This document shows, piece after piece, positions 18,135 through 26,665 of a stretch of DNA of 37,826 bases. The notes under the pieces are model-generated. The model saw only the letters and a list, made by a program, of their open reading frames with translations, had not been told where the DNA came from and did not search any database. The stretch is from Rhodobiaceae bacterium (GTDB taxonomy: Bacteria > Pseudomonadota > Alphaproteobacteria > Rhizobiales > Tepidamorphaceae), in NCBI GenBank assembly GCA_020441995.1, contig JAGRLC010000073.1, positions 7,777 through 45,602 on the forward strand. Direction: 5' to 3'. Numbering within the stretch: position 1 is the stretch's first letter; every line of letters starts with the position of its first letter. A program made the translations under genes and the position numbers.

Positions 18135-18455
18135 ATGTATAAAGCCGCCGCCATACTTGCCGTCATGCTTGCTACGCTCGCCGCCCAGCCGGTTCTTGCC
18201 GACCGGGAGAATGGGCGCGAAGCCTCTCATGACGATCTCTACGAAGCGCGTCAGCGCGGCGACATCCTGCCGCTGCCGGAAATCCTGGAAATGATCCGTC
18301 CGCAGACCGGTGACCGCATTCTTGAAATCGAGTTCGAGGAAGAGGACGGGATCCCGATCTACGAGATATATTTTATCGACTCGTCCGGGCATCGCGGTGA
18401 AATTCACGTCAACGCCGCGACCGGCGAAATCCTGCCCGACAGGAAGGATGACTGA
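18135..18455 (+). CDS. Small periplasmic PepSY-domain protein
   Basis: A 106-residue secreted protein with a signal peptide (hydrophobic stretch AAAILAVMLATLAA, probable cut after VLA near residue 22) and a PepSY domain ending in NAATGEIL. The mature part is strongly acidic. ATG 18135 gives a clean signal peptide; a TTG at 18093 would put the start inside the regulatory repeats and is rejected. The gene precedes the response regulator by three bases and is probably cotranscribed with it. PepSY proteins in such operons may act on the sensor, but this is not shown. Confidence 0.84.
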   Translation: MYKAAAILAVMLATLAAQPVLADRENGREASHDDLYEARQRGDILPLPEILEMIRPQTGDRILEIEFEEEDGIPIYEIYFIDSSGHRGEIHVNAATGEILPDRKDD

Positions 18456-18458
18456 ACC

Positions 18459-19130
18459 TTGCGCGTTCTGCTGATCGAGGACGATGACCGCATCCGGGCG
18501 GACGTGACCGCCGCGCTGGAAGCCGCGGGCTACGTTGTCGATGCTGTGAGCGACGGTGAGGAAGGCTGGCACCTCGGCGATACCGAGATGTACGGCGCGG
18601 CGATCCTCGATCTTGGGCTGCCGGGTATGGACGGACTTGCCGTGCTCAAGCGCTGGCGCGGCGCGGGCCGCGATCTTCCCGTGCTGGTGCTGACGGCGCG
18701 CGGCGCCTGGGCCGAGCGGGTCGAAGGCATCGATGCCGGCGCCGACGATTATCTCGCCAAGCCGTTCCGCATCGAGGAGGTTCTGGCGCGGTTGCGCGCC
18801 ATCGTGCGCCGTTCCGGCGGGCATGCGGCGCCCGTGATCGAAGTCGGGCGCGCCAGCCTCGATACGCGCCAGATGCGCCTCAGCATCGATGGCGTGCCCG
18901 TCAGCCTGTCGCCGCAGGAATATCGGCTTGTCGCCTATCTCATGCTGCACAAGGGGCGTGTCGTGCCGCAGCAGGAATTGGCCGAACACCTGCAATCTGT
19001 GCACTTTGAACGTGAGTCCAACGCCGTGGAGGTTCTGATCGGCCGGGTGCGGCGGAAGCTGCCCGTCGCGCTGATCGAGACCCGGCGCGGCTTCGGCTAT
19101 ATTGTCCCGGACGATGCGGACACGGCATGA
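18459..19130 (+). CDS. OmpR/PhoP-family response regulator
   Basis: A 223-residue response regulator with receiver domain (EDDD at 7-10, Asp51, AKPF near 100) and a C-terminal winged-helix domain ending in ETRRGFGYIV. The start is TTG at 18459 (MRVLLIEDD), three bases after the PepSY stop and preceded by GGAAGGA; no ATG fits the family N-terminus. It belongs to the PhoP/QseB-like group and is followed by its kinase with a four-base overlap. It probably controls the divergent PepSY promoters. Confidence 0.92.
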   Translation: MRVLLIEDDDRIRADVTAALEAAGYVVDAVSDGEEGWHLGDTEMYGAAILDLGLPGMDGLAVLKRWRGAGRDLPVLVLTARGAWAERVEGIDAGADDYLAKPFRIEEVLARLRAIVRRSGGHAAPVIEVGRASLDTRQMRLSIDGVPVSLSPQEYRLVAYLMLHKGRVVPQQELAEHLQSVHFERESNAVEVLIGRVRRKLPVALIETRRGFGYIVPDDADTA

Positions 19131-20479
19131 GCGTCCTCAAGTCATTGCGGGTACGGCTCGTCGCCTATGCGGCCGGCGTCATGGCGATCGTGCTTGTCGC
19201 TGCTGGCATCGGCCTCACGTCCCTGTTCTCCCGTCACCTTGAACGCCGCGTCGGCGTCGAACTGGACACCCACATTGTCCAGCTTTCGGGAAGTCTGCGC
19301 ATTGGTGCCGATGGCGCGCTGACGCTTGTGCGCCAACCTGTCGACCCGCGCTTCAACCGGATCTATGGCGGGCTCTACTGGCAGATCACGGACACCATGT
19401 CCGGCGCGCGGATGCGCTCGCGTTCGCTTTGGGACAGCGCGCTCGCGCTTCCCGACGACCCGCTCGAACCGGGCGCGATCCATGTTCACGACGCCAGTGG
19501 GCCCGACGGACAAGAGCTGCTCGTTCATGAGCAGGCCTTTCTGGTTCCCGTAGGCGGGCGTGACCATGATGTGCGCCTGTCCGTGGCGCTGGACCGGGCC
19601 GAGATCGCTTCGCTTGAAGCGGATTTCGCCCGCGACATAACCCCGGCCCTGGCGCTGCTTGGCCTGTTCCTGCTTGCCGGCTTCTCGATCCAGATCGGCG
19701 CAGGCCTGAAGCCATTGGGCTCGATGCGCGAGCGGCTTGCCGACATCCGCGCCGGGCGCAGTGCGCGGCTTTCATCCGACGTGCCTTCAGAAGTTGCCCC
19801 GCTGGTCGATGAAATCAACGAACTGCTGGCGGCCCAGGAAGCCGATCTCGTGCGGGCGCGCGATCGCGCCGCCGATCTTGCCCATGGGCTGAAGACGCCG
19901 CTGACGGCGCTCGCAACCGACATCGCGCGCCTGCGCGACAAGGGCGAAACGGCAATTGCCGATGACCTTGATGAGGTCTCGACGCGGATGCGCCGCCACA
20001 TGGAGCGCGAGCTTGCCCGCGCCCGCGTGCGCCATGGCCGCGCGGCGGTGTCGGCGCCGGTTGCAACGTTGGCTGCGGGCATCGTGCGGACGCTGGAGCG
20101 CACGCCAGACGGGCGCGGCAAAACCTATGCTCTCGATATCGCCGATAGTGTTGCGGCTCCCATGGACGGCGATGATCTCGCCGAGCTTCTCGGTAACCTG
20201 ATGGAGAACGCGACGCGCCACGCGAAGGAGCGGATCTCGGTCAGTGCGTTGCGGGAGGGCGGCAAGCTGACACTCATCATCGAGGACGATGGGCCGGGCC
20301 TCGACGCGACCGCCCGCGCCACGGTTCTTGCCCGCGGTAAACGTCTCGATGAGGCTGGCGGCGGCGCGGGTCTCGGTTTGGCGATCGTGCGCGATATTCT
20401 TGCCGCTTATGAAGGCGACCTTGCCCTGGAAGAGGCGGATCTGGGCGGTCTTAAAGCCGTCGTCACGCTTCCTGCCTGA
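19127..20479 (+). CDS. Two-component sensor histidine kinase (PhoQ-like)
   Basis: A 450-residue membrane kinase partner of the preceding regulator (ATGA overlap at 19127-19130). The first helix is near 12-34, the periplasmic sensor about 35-170, the second helix near 172-194, then HAMP. The HisKA box carries His253 in LAHGLKTPL, the HGLKTPL form seen in PhoQ-like kinases. HATPase_c has N-box NLMENA and G-boxes DDGPGL and GGAGLGLAI. Its last 17 bases overlap the convergent hydrolase gene. The signal is unknown; periplasmic PepSY proteins are candidate modulators. Confidence 0.93.
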   Translation: MSVLKSLRVRLVAYAAGVMAIVLVAAGIGLTSLFSRHLERRVGVELDTHIVQLSGSLRIGADGALTLVRQPVDPRFNRIYGGLYWQITDTMSGARMRSRSLWDSALALPDDPLEPGAIHVHDASGPDGQELLVHEQAFLVPVGGRDHDVRLSVALDRAEIASLEADFARDITPALALLGLFLLAGFSIQIGAGLKPLGSMRERLADIRAGRSARLSSDVPSEVAPLVDEINELLAAQEADLVRARDRAADLAHGLKTPLTALATDIARLRDKGETAIADDLDEVSTRMRRHMERELARARVRHGRAAVSAPVATLAAGIVRTLERTPDGRGKTYALDIADSVAAPMDGDDLAELLGNLMENATRHAKERISVSALREGGKLTLIIEDDGPGLDATARATVLARGKRLDEAGGGAGLGLAIVRDILAAYEGDLALEEADLGGLKAVVTLPA

Positions 20480-21305
20480 ACCAGCCATCGTCGCCGGTGA
20501 TCGCCGCCACCAGCGGCGAAGCCTTGTCGCCCAGCGCTTCCACAACGGTGAAGTGATTGCGGGTGCCGTCATGGACGCTGCGGGTCGTCGCGCTTAAGCC
20601 CGTCCAGACGTTGGCGAGCAGATCGTTCTGGCGGACGAACTCGGGAAGTTCGCCGCCGCCCACCCATGCTGTCAGCTTGATGCCTTCGAGCGGCTCCAGC
20701 AGGCAAGGGCTCTCGGCGCGCGCTTCGGCGTCATCCATGCGCAGGACCGCGTTCAGCTGCGTATTCAGCAGCGGGCGCAGGTCATGCACGCCGCTGATCG
20801 AAACGACATTGGCGATCCGCGCCAGTATGTCTTCGTCGAGCTTGGTATCCAGGCACACCATGCGGCTGACCAGATGCCCGCCGGCGGAATGCCCCGACAG
20901 GTGGATCGGTCCACCGATTTCGCCGGCGAGAAACGAAATGGCCGCACTGATTTCCTGTGCGATGCCGGCGATGCGGATGTCCGGGCACAGCGTGTAGGAG
21001 GGCAGGGCGACCGCCCAGCCCGCATCCACGCAACCTTGAGCCACATGCGACCACACCGACTTGTCGAACGCGCGCCAGTATCCGCCATGCACGAAGACCA
21101 CGAGGCCCAGCGGGTCGCCGTCCGGCAGGAACAGGTCGGCAAGGTTGCGTTCACCCGGCCCATAGCGCAGGTCGAGCCGCGCCTTGCCCTTCGCGCTCAT
21201 GGCCTCTCGGTAAAGCGCCGCGGCCGCCATCCATTTCGGCGGATAGGACGGTCCTTCCTTCACATGGTCCATGTTGGCGTAGGCCGCATCCCAGTCGGTG
21301 ATCAT
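20463..21305 (-). CDS. Alpha/beta hydrolase, kynurenine-formamidase-like
   Basis: A 280-residue alpha/beta hydrolase with the oxyanion-hole motif HGGYW (73-77), nucleophile Ser140 in GHSAGGH and a likely catalytic His in RNHF near residue 258. The HGGYW form and length resemble bacterial arylformamidase-like and carboxylesterase proteins, but no tryptophan-catabolism genes are near, so the substrate stays open. I chose the ATG at 21305 because the family N-terminus starts there; an ATG at 21440 would add 45 residues that look like upstream DNA. It is divergent from the ABC-transporter operon. Confidence 0.82.
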   Translation of the reverse strand: MITDWDAAYANMDHVKEGPSYPPKWMAAAALYREAMSAKGKARLDLRYGPGERNLADLFLPDGDPLGLVVFVHGGYWRAFDKSVWSHVAQGCVDAGWAVALPSYTLCPDIRIAGIAQEISAAISFLAGEIGGPIHLSGHSAGGHLVSRMVCLDTKLDEDILARIANVVSISGVHDLRPLLNTQLNAVLRMDDAEARAESPCLLEPLEGIKLTAWVGGGELPEFVRQNDLLANVWTGLSATTRSVHDGTRNHFTVVEALGDKASPLVAAITGDDGWFRQEA

Positions 21306-21399
21306 TCCTGCCCCGTTCTTTTGCGTTTTCGCGTGCCGGAGTGTGCCCCGGCTTCGCTTTGTGCGGCAATAGACGATTGTCTTTGCGTTAGGGGCTGGC

Positions 21400-21421
21400 T
21401 TTGCGCATCGCCTTGCGCAAA
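21400..21421. promoter_or_regulatory. Inverted repeat TTTGCGCA-N6-TGCGCAAA, candidate operator
   Basis: Perfect 8-base arms with a 6-base spacer lie in the divergent region between the hydrolase and the ABC substrate-binding gene, about 70 bases upstream of the latter. The geometry suits a dimeric repressor or activator. The regulator is not encoded next to it. Confidence 0.45.
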
Positions 21422-21489
21422 TATTGCCGCCCGAGGCCAAACCGATTTCTCAACCCGTAGTCACGGGCACAAATGTCCGGGAGGATTGT

Positions 21490-22632
21490 ATGAAGCGTTT
21501 CACAACCAAATTTGCTGCCGCAGCGCTTGCGCTGACGCTGGCCGTACCGGCTCTCGCCGAGCCGGTCAAGGTCGGCATGATTACCACGCTGACCGGCGGC
21601 GGTGCGAGCCTCGGCATCGACGTGCGCGACGGCTTCATGCTCGCCATCAAGCAGGCCGGCAACAAGGATATCGAGGTTATCGTCGAGGACGATCAGCGCA
21701 AGCCCGACGTTGCCGTGCAGCTTGCCGACAAGCTGATCCAGAACGACAAGGTTGATGTGCTGACCGGCATCATCTGGTCGAACCTTGCCATGGCGGTTGT
21801 TCCCGCCGCGGTGGGGCAGGGCAAGTTCTACCTTTCGCCGAATGCCGCGCCCTCCGCGCTCGCCGGCAAGGGCTGCAACCCGCATTACTTCGCCGTCTCC
21901 TACCAGAACGACAACCTACACGAAGCCTCCGGCGCTTATGCCAATGACGCCGGCTTCAAGAAGACCTTCATCCTGGCGCCGAACTATCCGGCGGGCCAGG
22001 ATTCGCTGACCGGCTTCAAGCGCTTCTACAAGGGCGAGCTGGCCGGCGAGGTCTACACCAAGCTCGGCCAGGACGACTACGCAGCCGAGATCGCTCAGAT
22101 CAAGGCATCCGGCGCCGACAGCGTGTTCTTCTTCCTGCCCGGCGGCATGGGCATCGCCTTCATGAAGCAGTATGCTCAGTCGGAAGTCGGCCTGCCGCTG
22201 ATCGGTCCGGCCTTCTCCTTCGACCAGAACATCCTGCAGGCGGTTGGCGACGCAGCGCTTGGCGTCAAGAACACCGCCAACTGGTCCAAGGACATCGACA
22301 ACGAAGCCAACAAGAAATTCGTTGAGGGCTATCAGGCCGAATACGGCCGCCTGCCGTCGATCTACGCCTCCTACGGTTACGACACGGCCAACCTGCTGAT
22401 GTCGGCGCTGGCCAAGGCGCCGGTCTCTGACATGGCCGGCTTCCAGGCGGCGCTTGAAGCGGCTGATTTCTCATCGGTGCGCGGCAAGTTCTCCTTCGCG
22501 TCGAACCACCATCCGATCCAGGACATCTACGTGCGCGAAGTGATCAAGGAAGGCGACATCCTGACCAACAAGATCGTCGCAACCGCGATGACCGACCGCG
22601 ACAATGCCTACGTCTCAGAGTGCAAGATGTAA
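21490..22632 (+). CDS. ABC transporter periplasmic substrate-binding protein (HAAT/LivJ type)
   Basis: A 380-residue type 1 periplasmic binding protein with a signal peptide (cut after ALA near residue 22) and the family start VKVGMITTLTGGGASLG. It delivers a small solute, in this family usually an amino acid, amide, urea or aromatic acid, to the LivH/LivM-type permeases encoded downstream. GGGAGGA lies just before ATG 21490; upstream in-frame starts (such as 21424) are rejected. A strong hairpin follows the stop, which would let this gene be expressed above the rest of the operon. The solute cannot be read from sequence. Confidence 0.92.
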   Translation: MKRFTTKFAAAALALTLAVPALAEPVKVGMITTLTGGGASLGIDVRDGFMLAIKQAGNKDIEVIVEDDQRKPDVAVQLADKLIQNDKVDVLTGIIWSNLAMAVVPAAVGQGKFYLSPNAAPSALAGKGCNPHYFAVSYQNDNLHEASGAYANDAGFKKTFILAPNYPAGQDSLTGFKRFYKGELAGEVYTKLGQDDYAAEIAQIKASGADSVFFFLPGGMGIAFMKQYAQSEVGLPLIGPAFSFDQNILQAVGDAALGVKNTANWSKDIDNEANKKFVEGYQAEYGRLPSIYASYGYDTANLLMSALAKAPVSDMAGFQAALEAADFSSVRGKFSFASNHHPIQDIYVREVIKEGDILTNKIVATAMTDRDNAYVSECKM

Positions 22633-22651
22633 GCTGCGGAAACGCGAATGC

Positions 22652-22681
22652 CGGTGGCGCGGATCCTGTTCCGCGCCACCG
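22652..22681 (+). terminator. Strong intercistronic hairpin after the binding-protein gene
   Basis: A perfect 12-base stem (CGGTGGCGCGGA with TCCGCGCCACCG, loop TCCTGT) lies 20 bases after the stop and ends 13 bases before the LysE-family gene. No T-run follows. It is best read as a partial terminator or 3'-end stabiliser that raises binding-protein mRNA over permease mRNA, as in other ABC operons. Confidence 0.7.
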
Positions 22682-22694
22682 TTAAGGACCGACC

Positions 22695-23309
22695 ATGGAT
22701 ATCCTGATCAGCTTGCCGGTGATCCTGCTCGCCGCGCTCATCGCCCAGGCCTCGCCGGGGCCGGCCACGCTGGCCATTGCCTCCACCTCCATGACCCGGG
22801 GACTGGGGGCGGGCATGCGCATGGCCGCCGGTGTCCTGAGCGGATCGCTTGTCTGGTCGATCCTGACGGCGGCGGGCCTTGCGACCCTTGCCATGCGGCA
22901 TGTCTGGGCGCTCGAAGCGGTCCGCTATGTCGGTTCTGCCTATCTTTTCTGGCTGGCCTATAAATCGGCCCGCGCCGCCTTGAAGGGCGGCATGAGCGAG
23001 GGGCAGGTGTCCCGGTCCAGGCCCTATCTGCGCGGCCTCTTCATTCACCTGACCAATCCCAAGGCGATCCTCTTCTTCGCCGCGCTCTATTCCGTCATCC
23101 TCAAGCCGGGGCAGCCGGTGGCGAGCTTAGCCATCGTCGTGGCTGCGGTCGGCATCCAGAGCGCTCTCATCAATTTCGGCTATGCGTTCCTGTTTTCGCG
23201 CCAGGGACCGATGGCCGTCTATCGTCGCATGGCGCGCTGGATCAACGGCGTGTCTGCGATGCTGTTTGCCGGTTTCGCAACCAAACTGCTCACCGCCCGG
23301 CTGACATGA
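22695..23309 (+). CDS. LysE/RhtB-family transporter (amino acid exporter)
   Basis: A 204-residue membrane protein with about six hydrophobic segments and the family motif ASPGPATL near residue 26. LysE/RhtB proteins export amino acids or their derivatives. It lies inside the ABC import operon: AAGGA precedes ATG 22695, and its stop overlaps the LivH-type permease start by four bases (23306-23309), so it is translated with the importer. An exporter fused in this way to an importer operon suggests overflow control of the same or a related solute. Confidence 0.88.
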   Translation: MDILISLPVILLAALIAQASPGPATLAIASTSMTRGLGAGMRMAAGVLSGSLVWSILTAAGLATLAMRHVWALEAVRYVGSAYLFWLAYKSARAALKGGMSEGQVSRSRPYLRGLFIHLTNPKAILFFAALYSVILKPGQPVASLAIVVAAVGIQSALINFGYAFLFSRQGPMAVYRRMARWINGVSAMLFAGFATKLLTARLT

Positions 23310-24226
23310 GCGCAGCGCTCGTCTTCGAACAGCTCCTCAACGGATTGCAGTTCGGCGTCATGCTGTTCGTCATGGCGGCGGGGCTGACGCTGGTCTTCGG
23401 CGTCATGGGCCTGATCAATCTCGCCCACGGTTCGCTCTACATGCTCGGCGCCTTCGCCTGCGCCGCCGTTGCCGCAGCGACCGGATCGTTCATGCTCGGC
23501 CTTGCAGCGAGCCTCGCGGCGGCTGCCATCGCAGGCGTGCTGGTCGAGGTGCTGATCATCCGCCACCTCTATGCCCGCGACCATCTAGATCAGGTCATCG
23601 CAACCTTCGCGCTGATCCTCGTTTTCACCGAGGGCACGCGCTGGGCCTTCGGCTCCTTCCCGCTTTACCTCACTTTGCCGGACGCGCTGTCGGGATCCGT
23701 CGCGCTGCCCGGCGGCATCACCTATCCGCTGTTCCGTCTGCTGATCATCGGCGTCGGGCTGGGGATTGCCGGCGGGCTCTTTCTGCTGGTCAACAGGACG
23801 CGGCTCGGCATGCGCATCCGCGCCGGTGAATCCGACCGCGAGATGATCGCGGCGCTCGGCGTCGACATCGGCAAGCTCTACACAATCGTCTTCGCGCTCG
23901 GCGCGGCGCTGGCGGGGCTTGCAGGCGCGCTGGTCGGTTCGGTGCAGGCGGTGCAGATCGGCATGGGCGAGCCGGTGCTGATCCTCGCCTTCGTCGTTAT
24001 CGTCGTCGGCGGCATCGGCTCGATCACCGGCGCATTCATCGGCGCGGTCCTCGTCGGCCTCACCGACACGCTCGGACGCTTCCTGCTGCCGCAGGCCTTC
24101 GGGCTGATCATGGATGCATCCAGCGCCACGTCTGTCGGCTCCGCGCTCGCCTCCATGCTGATCTATGTGCTGATGGCGCTGGTGCTGGTGTTCAAGCCGA
24201 CCGGCCTGTTCGGAAAGCCCGCGTAG
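23306..24226 (+). CDS. Branched-chain amino acid-type ABC transporter permease, LivH family
   Basis: A 306-residue inner-membrane permease of the LivH type, with the family signature VFGVMGLINLAHGSLYMLGA near residues 30-50 and several membrane helices, ending in the usual FKPTGLFG. It forms the transport channel with the LivM-type permease encoded next. The start overlaps the LysE-family stop, and the stop directly abuts the LivM ATG. Confidence 0.93.
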   Translation: MSAALVFEQLLNGLQFGVMLFVMAAGLTLVFGVMGLINLAHGSLYMLGAFACAAVAAATGSFMLGLAASLAAAAIAGVLVEVLIIRHLYARDHLDQVIATFALILVFTEGTRWAFGSFPLYLTLPDALSGSVALPGGITYPLFRLLIIGVGLGIAGGLFLLVNRTRLGMRIRAGESDREMIAALGVDIGKLYTIVFALGAALAGLAGALVGSVQAVQIGMGEPVLILAFVVIVVGGIGSITGAFIGAVLVGLTDTLGRFLLPQAFGLIMDASSATSVGSALASMLIYVLMALVLVFKPTGLFGKPA

Positions 24227-25210
24227 ATGAAGCGGGAAACCTTCATAACGCTGCTGCTGATGGCGCTGCTTTTCGGCGCGGCCTTCCATGGCAAAACGGG
24301 TGATGAGCCATTCATCATCACGCTGGCGACAAAGGCGGCGATCTTCGCCATAGCAGGCGTCGGCCTCAACCTGGCGCTCGGCTATGGCGGGTTGGTTTCC
24401 TTCGGGCATGCGGCCTTCTTCGGCATCGGCGGCTATGCGGCGGGCATCATCGCGTCGGCTGCCCGCAACTACGCGCCGGTCATGACCTGGCCCATGGAGA
24501 TCGCGGGCAGCACAAGCATGCCGGTGATCTGGCTTGCTGCCATTGTCGCGGCGATGATCACCGCCATCCCCATCGGCATCTTCAGCCTGCGCACCGGCGG
24601 CGTCTACTTCATCATGATCACGCTCGCCTTCGCCCAGATGCTCTACTACTTCGCCGTCTCGTGGCCCGCCTATGGCGGCGAGGACGGGCTGTCGTTCTAC
24701 GTGCGCAATGAGGCTCTCGGGCTGAACATGATGGACCCGTGGACGTATTTCGCCGTCTGCTTCGGCGTGCTCGCCGTGGTGCTGGCGCTGATGGCGGTGC
24801 TGGTGCGATCGCGCTTCGGGCTGGCGCTGGAGATGGCGCGGCAGAACCCGCAGCGGCTGACCGCAAGCGGCATCCGCCCGTTCAACGTGCGCCTGACCGC
24901 CTTCGTCATCTCCGCCATGATCACCGGTCTTGCCGGCGCGCTCTATGCCGATCTCAACCGCTTCGTGTCGCCGTCGATGCTGTCGTGGCACACGTCGGGC
25001 GAGATCATGGTGTTCGTCATTCTCGGCGGCGTCGCGCGGCTCGGCGGACCCGTCGCCGGCGCCTGCCTTTACCTGCTGCTGGAAGAGGTGCTCGGCGACG
25101 TCACCGACTACTGGCAGGTGCTGCTCGGCATCGTGCTGCTTCTGGTGGTGCTGTTCGCGCGCGGCGGGCTGGTCGGCCTGCTGGCAGGCAGGAGGGCGGC
25201 GCATGACTGA
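24227..25210 (+). CDS. Branched-chain amino acid-type ABC transporter permease, LivM family
   Basis: A 327-residue permease with the LivM signature LNLALGYGGLVSFGHAAFFG (about 45-65) and a late conserved FVILGGVARLGGPVAGA segment. It pairs with the LivH-type permease. The ATG follows the LivH stop without a gap, and the 3' end overlaps the ATPase gene by eight bases, so the whole operon is tightly coupled. Confidence 0.93.
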   Translation: MKRETFITLLLMALLFGAAFHGKTGDEPFIITLATKAAIFAIAGVGLNLALGYGGLVSFGHAAFFGIGGYAAGIIASAARNYAPVMTWPMEIAGSTSMPVIWLAAIVAAMITAIPIGIFSLRTGGVYFIMITLAFAQMLYYFAVSWPAYGGEDGLSFYVRNEALGLNMMDPWTYFAVCFGVLAVVLALMAVLVRSRFGLALEMARQNPQRLTASGIRPFNVRLTAFVISAMITGLAGALYADLNRFVSPSMLSWHTSGEIMVFVILGGVARLGGPVAGACLYLLLEEVLGDVTDYWQVLLGIVLLLVVLFARGGLVGLLAGRRAAHD

Positions 25211-25952
25211 TCCCGTCCTCGAAGTCACCAACCTCTCGAAATCCTTCGGCGCGCTCGCCGCCTGCAAGAACGTGTCGCTCGACCTGATGCCCGGCGAAAT
25301 CCATGCGCTGATCGGCCCGAACGGCGCGGGCAAGACGACGCTGGTCAAGACCATTGCCGGCGAGATCGCGCATGATGCGGGCCACATCCGCTTCGATGGC
25401 GAACTGATAAGCCATCTCGATGCGGCGGGGCGTGCGCGGCTCGGCCTGGCGCGCACCTTCCAGATCTCCAGCCTCGCCATGGAAATGTCGGCGCTGAAGA
25501 ACGTCATGCTGGCGGTGATGGCGGTGTCGGGCGAAGTCTTCCGCTTCTTCAGGCACGCCGGCAGCGACGATGCGTTGCTTGGCCCCGCGCGCGCGTGTCT
25601 TGAGGAAGTCGGCTTGCAGAACCGCGCGCACACCCGCGTCGCCGAACTCTCCCACGGCGAACGCCGCCAGCTCGAAATCGCCATTGCGCTGGCGATGAAG
25701 CCGAAAGCCTTCCTGATGGACGAGCCGATGGCCGGCATGGGGCCGGAAGGCCTTGCGCGGCTGTCGGGCCTGCTTCGCGACCTGAAAGAGACCGCGCCCG
25801 TGCTGCTGATCGAACACGACATGGACGTGGTGTTCTCGCTGGCGGACCGCATCTCGGTGCTGGTCTATGGCGAGGTCATCGCCACCGGCACGGTCGAGGA
25901 AATCCGCGCAAATCCGGACGTGCAGGGCGCCTATCTGGGGGACGCGGCATGA
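25203..25952 (+). CDS. ABC transporter ATP-binding protein, LivG family
   Basis: A 249-residue ATPase with Walker A GPNGAGKT (38-45), a LivG-type signature LSHGERRQ (149-156) and Walker B ending in Asp173-Glu174 (FLMDEP). It couples ATP hydrolysis to import through the LivH/LivM permeases. The start is ATG 25203, where the family N-terminus (LEVTNLSKSFG) begins; it overlaps the LivM stop. The stop overlaps the LivF start by four bases. Confidence 0.94.
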   Translation: MTDPVLEVTNLSKSFGALAACKNVSLDLMPGEIHALIGPNGAGKTTLVKTIAGEIAHDAGHIRFDGELISHLDAAGRARLGLARTFQISSLAMEMSALKNVMLAVMAVSGEVFRFFRHAGSDDALLGPARACLEEVGLQNRAHTRVAELSHGERRQLEIAIALAMKPKAFLMDEPMAGMGPEGLARLSGLLRDLKETAPVLLIEHDMDVVFSLADRISVLVYGEVIATGTVEEIRANPDVQGAYLGDAA

Positions 25953-26641
25953 GCGCGCCCTTCCTCAAGGTCGCAGGTCTGACTGCCGGCTACGGCGCGT
26001 CGCAGGCGCTGTTCGGCGTCGATCTTGACGTGGGCACGGGCGAGGTCGTCGCCCTGATGGGCCGCAACGGCATGGGCAAGACGACGACGATCAAGACCGT
26101 GTGCAAGCTGCTTCCCATCACTGGCGGCAGCATCATGATCGATGGCCGCGACACGAAGCGGATACCGGTTCACAAGGCGGCCCGCCTCGGCATTGGCCTG
26201 GTGCCGGAGGGCAGGCGCTGCTTCCCCAACCTGAGCGTTGAGGAAAACCTCGTTGCCGCCGCGCGGTCAGGCGAATGGACTTTCGACGAGGTGGCGAAGC
26301 TTTTCCCGCGCCTCGCCGAGCGGCGGACGCAATCGGCCAGCACGCTATCGGGCGGCGAACAGCAGATGCTGGCCATCGGCCGCGCGCTGATGACAAACCC
26401 GAAACTGCTGATCCTTGACGAGGCCACCGAAGGCCTCGCCCCCGTCGTGCGTCAGGAGATCTGGGCGGCGATCTATGCCCTGAAGGACAGCGGCCTGTCG
26501 ATCCTCGTCGTCGACAAGACCATACGCGAACTGAAAGCCGTCGCCGACCGCTGCGTCATCCTCGAACGGGGGCAGAGCGTGTGGACGGATAAGCCGGAGA
26601 ACTTAAGCGATGAGGTGTGTGCGCGGTATCTGGGGGTTTGA
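25949..26641 (+). CDS. ABC transporter ATP-binding protein, LivF family
   Basis: A 230-residue ATPase with Walker A GRNGMGKT (38-45), signature LSGGEQQ (133-139), Walker B with Asp157-Glu158 (LILDEAT) and the LivF-typical LVPEGRRCFPNLSVEENL region near 84-101. It forms the ATPase pair with the LivG-type protein. It is the last gene of the transporter operon; its stop is 24 bases from the stop of the convergent DddL-like gene, with no obvious terminator between. Confidence 0.94.
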   Translation: MSAPFLKVAGLTAGYGASQALFGVDLDVGTGEVVALMGRNGMGKTTTIKTVCKLLPITGGSIMIDGRDTKRIPVHKAARLGIGLVPEGRRCFPNLSVEENLVAAARSGEWTFDEVAKLFPRLAERRTQSASTLSGGEQQMLAIGRALMTNPKLLILDEATEGLAPVVRQEIWAAIYALKDSGLSILVVDKTIRELKAVADRCVILERGQSVWTDKPENLSDEVCARYLGV

Positions 26642-26665
26642 GCATTCAGATATTGGCTGCCGCAG

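Noticed and set aside
23585-25852. A 755-residue open frame on the minus strand opposite the LivH/LivM/LivG-type genes
   Set aside because: It is antisense to three well-matched transporter genes, its composition is rich in Arg, His and Asp as expected from the reverse of GC-rich codons, and it has no recognisable domain.
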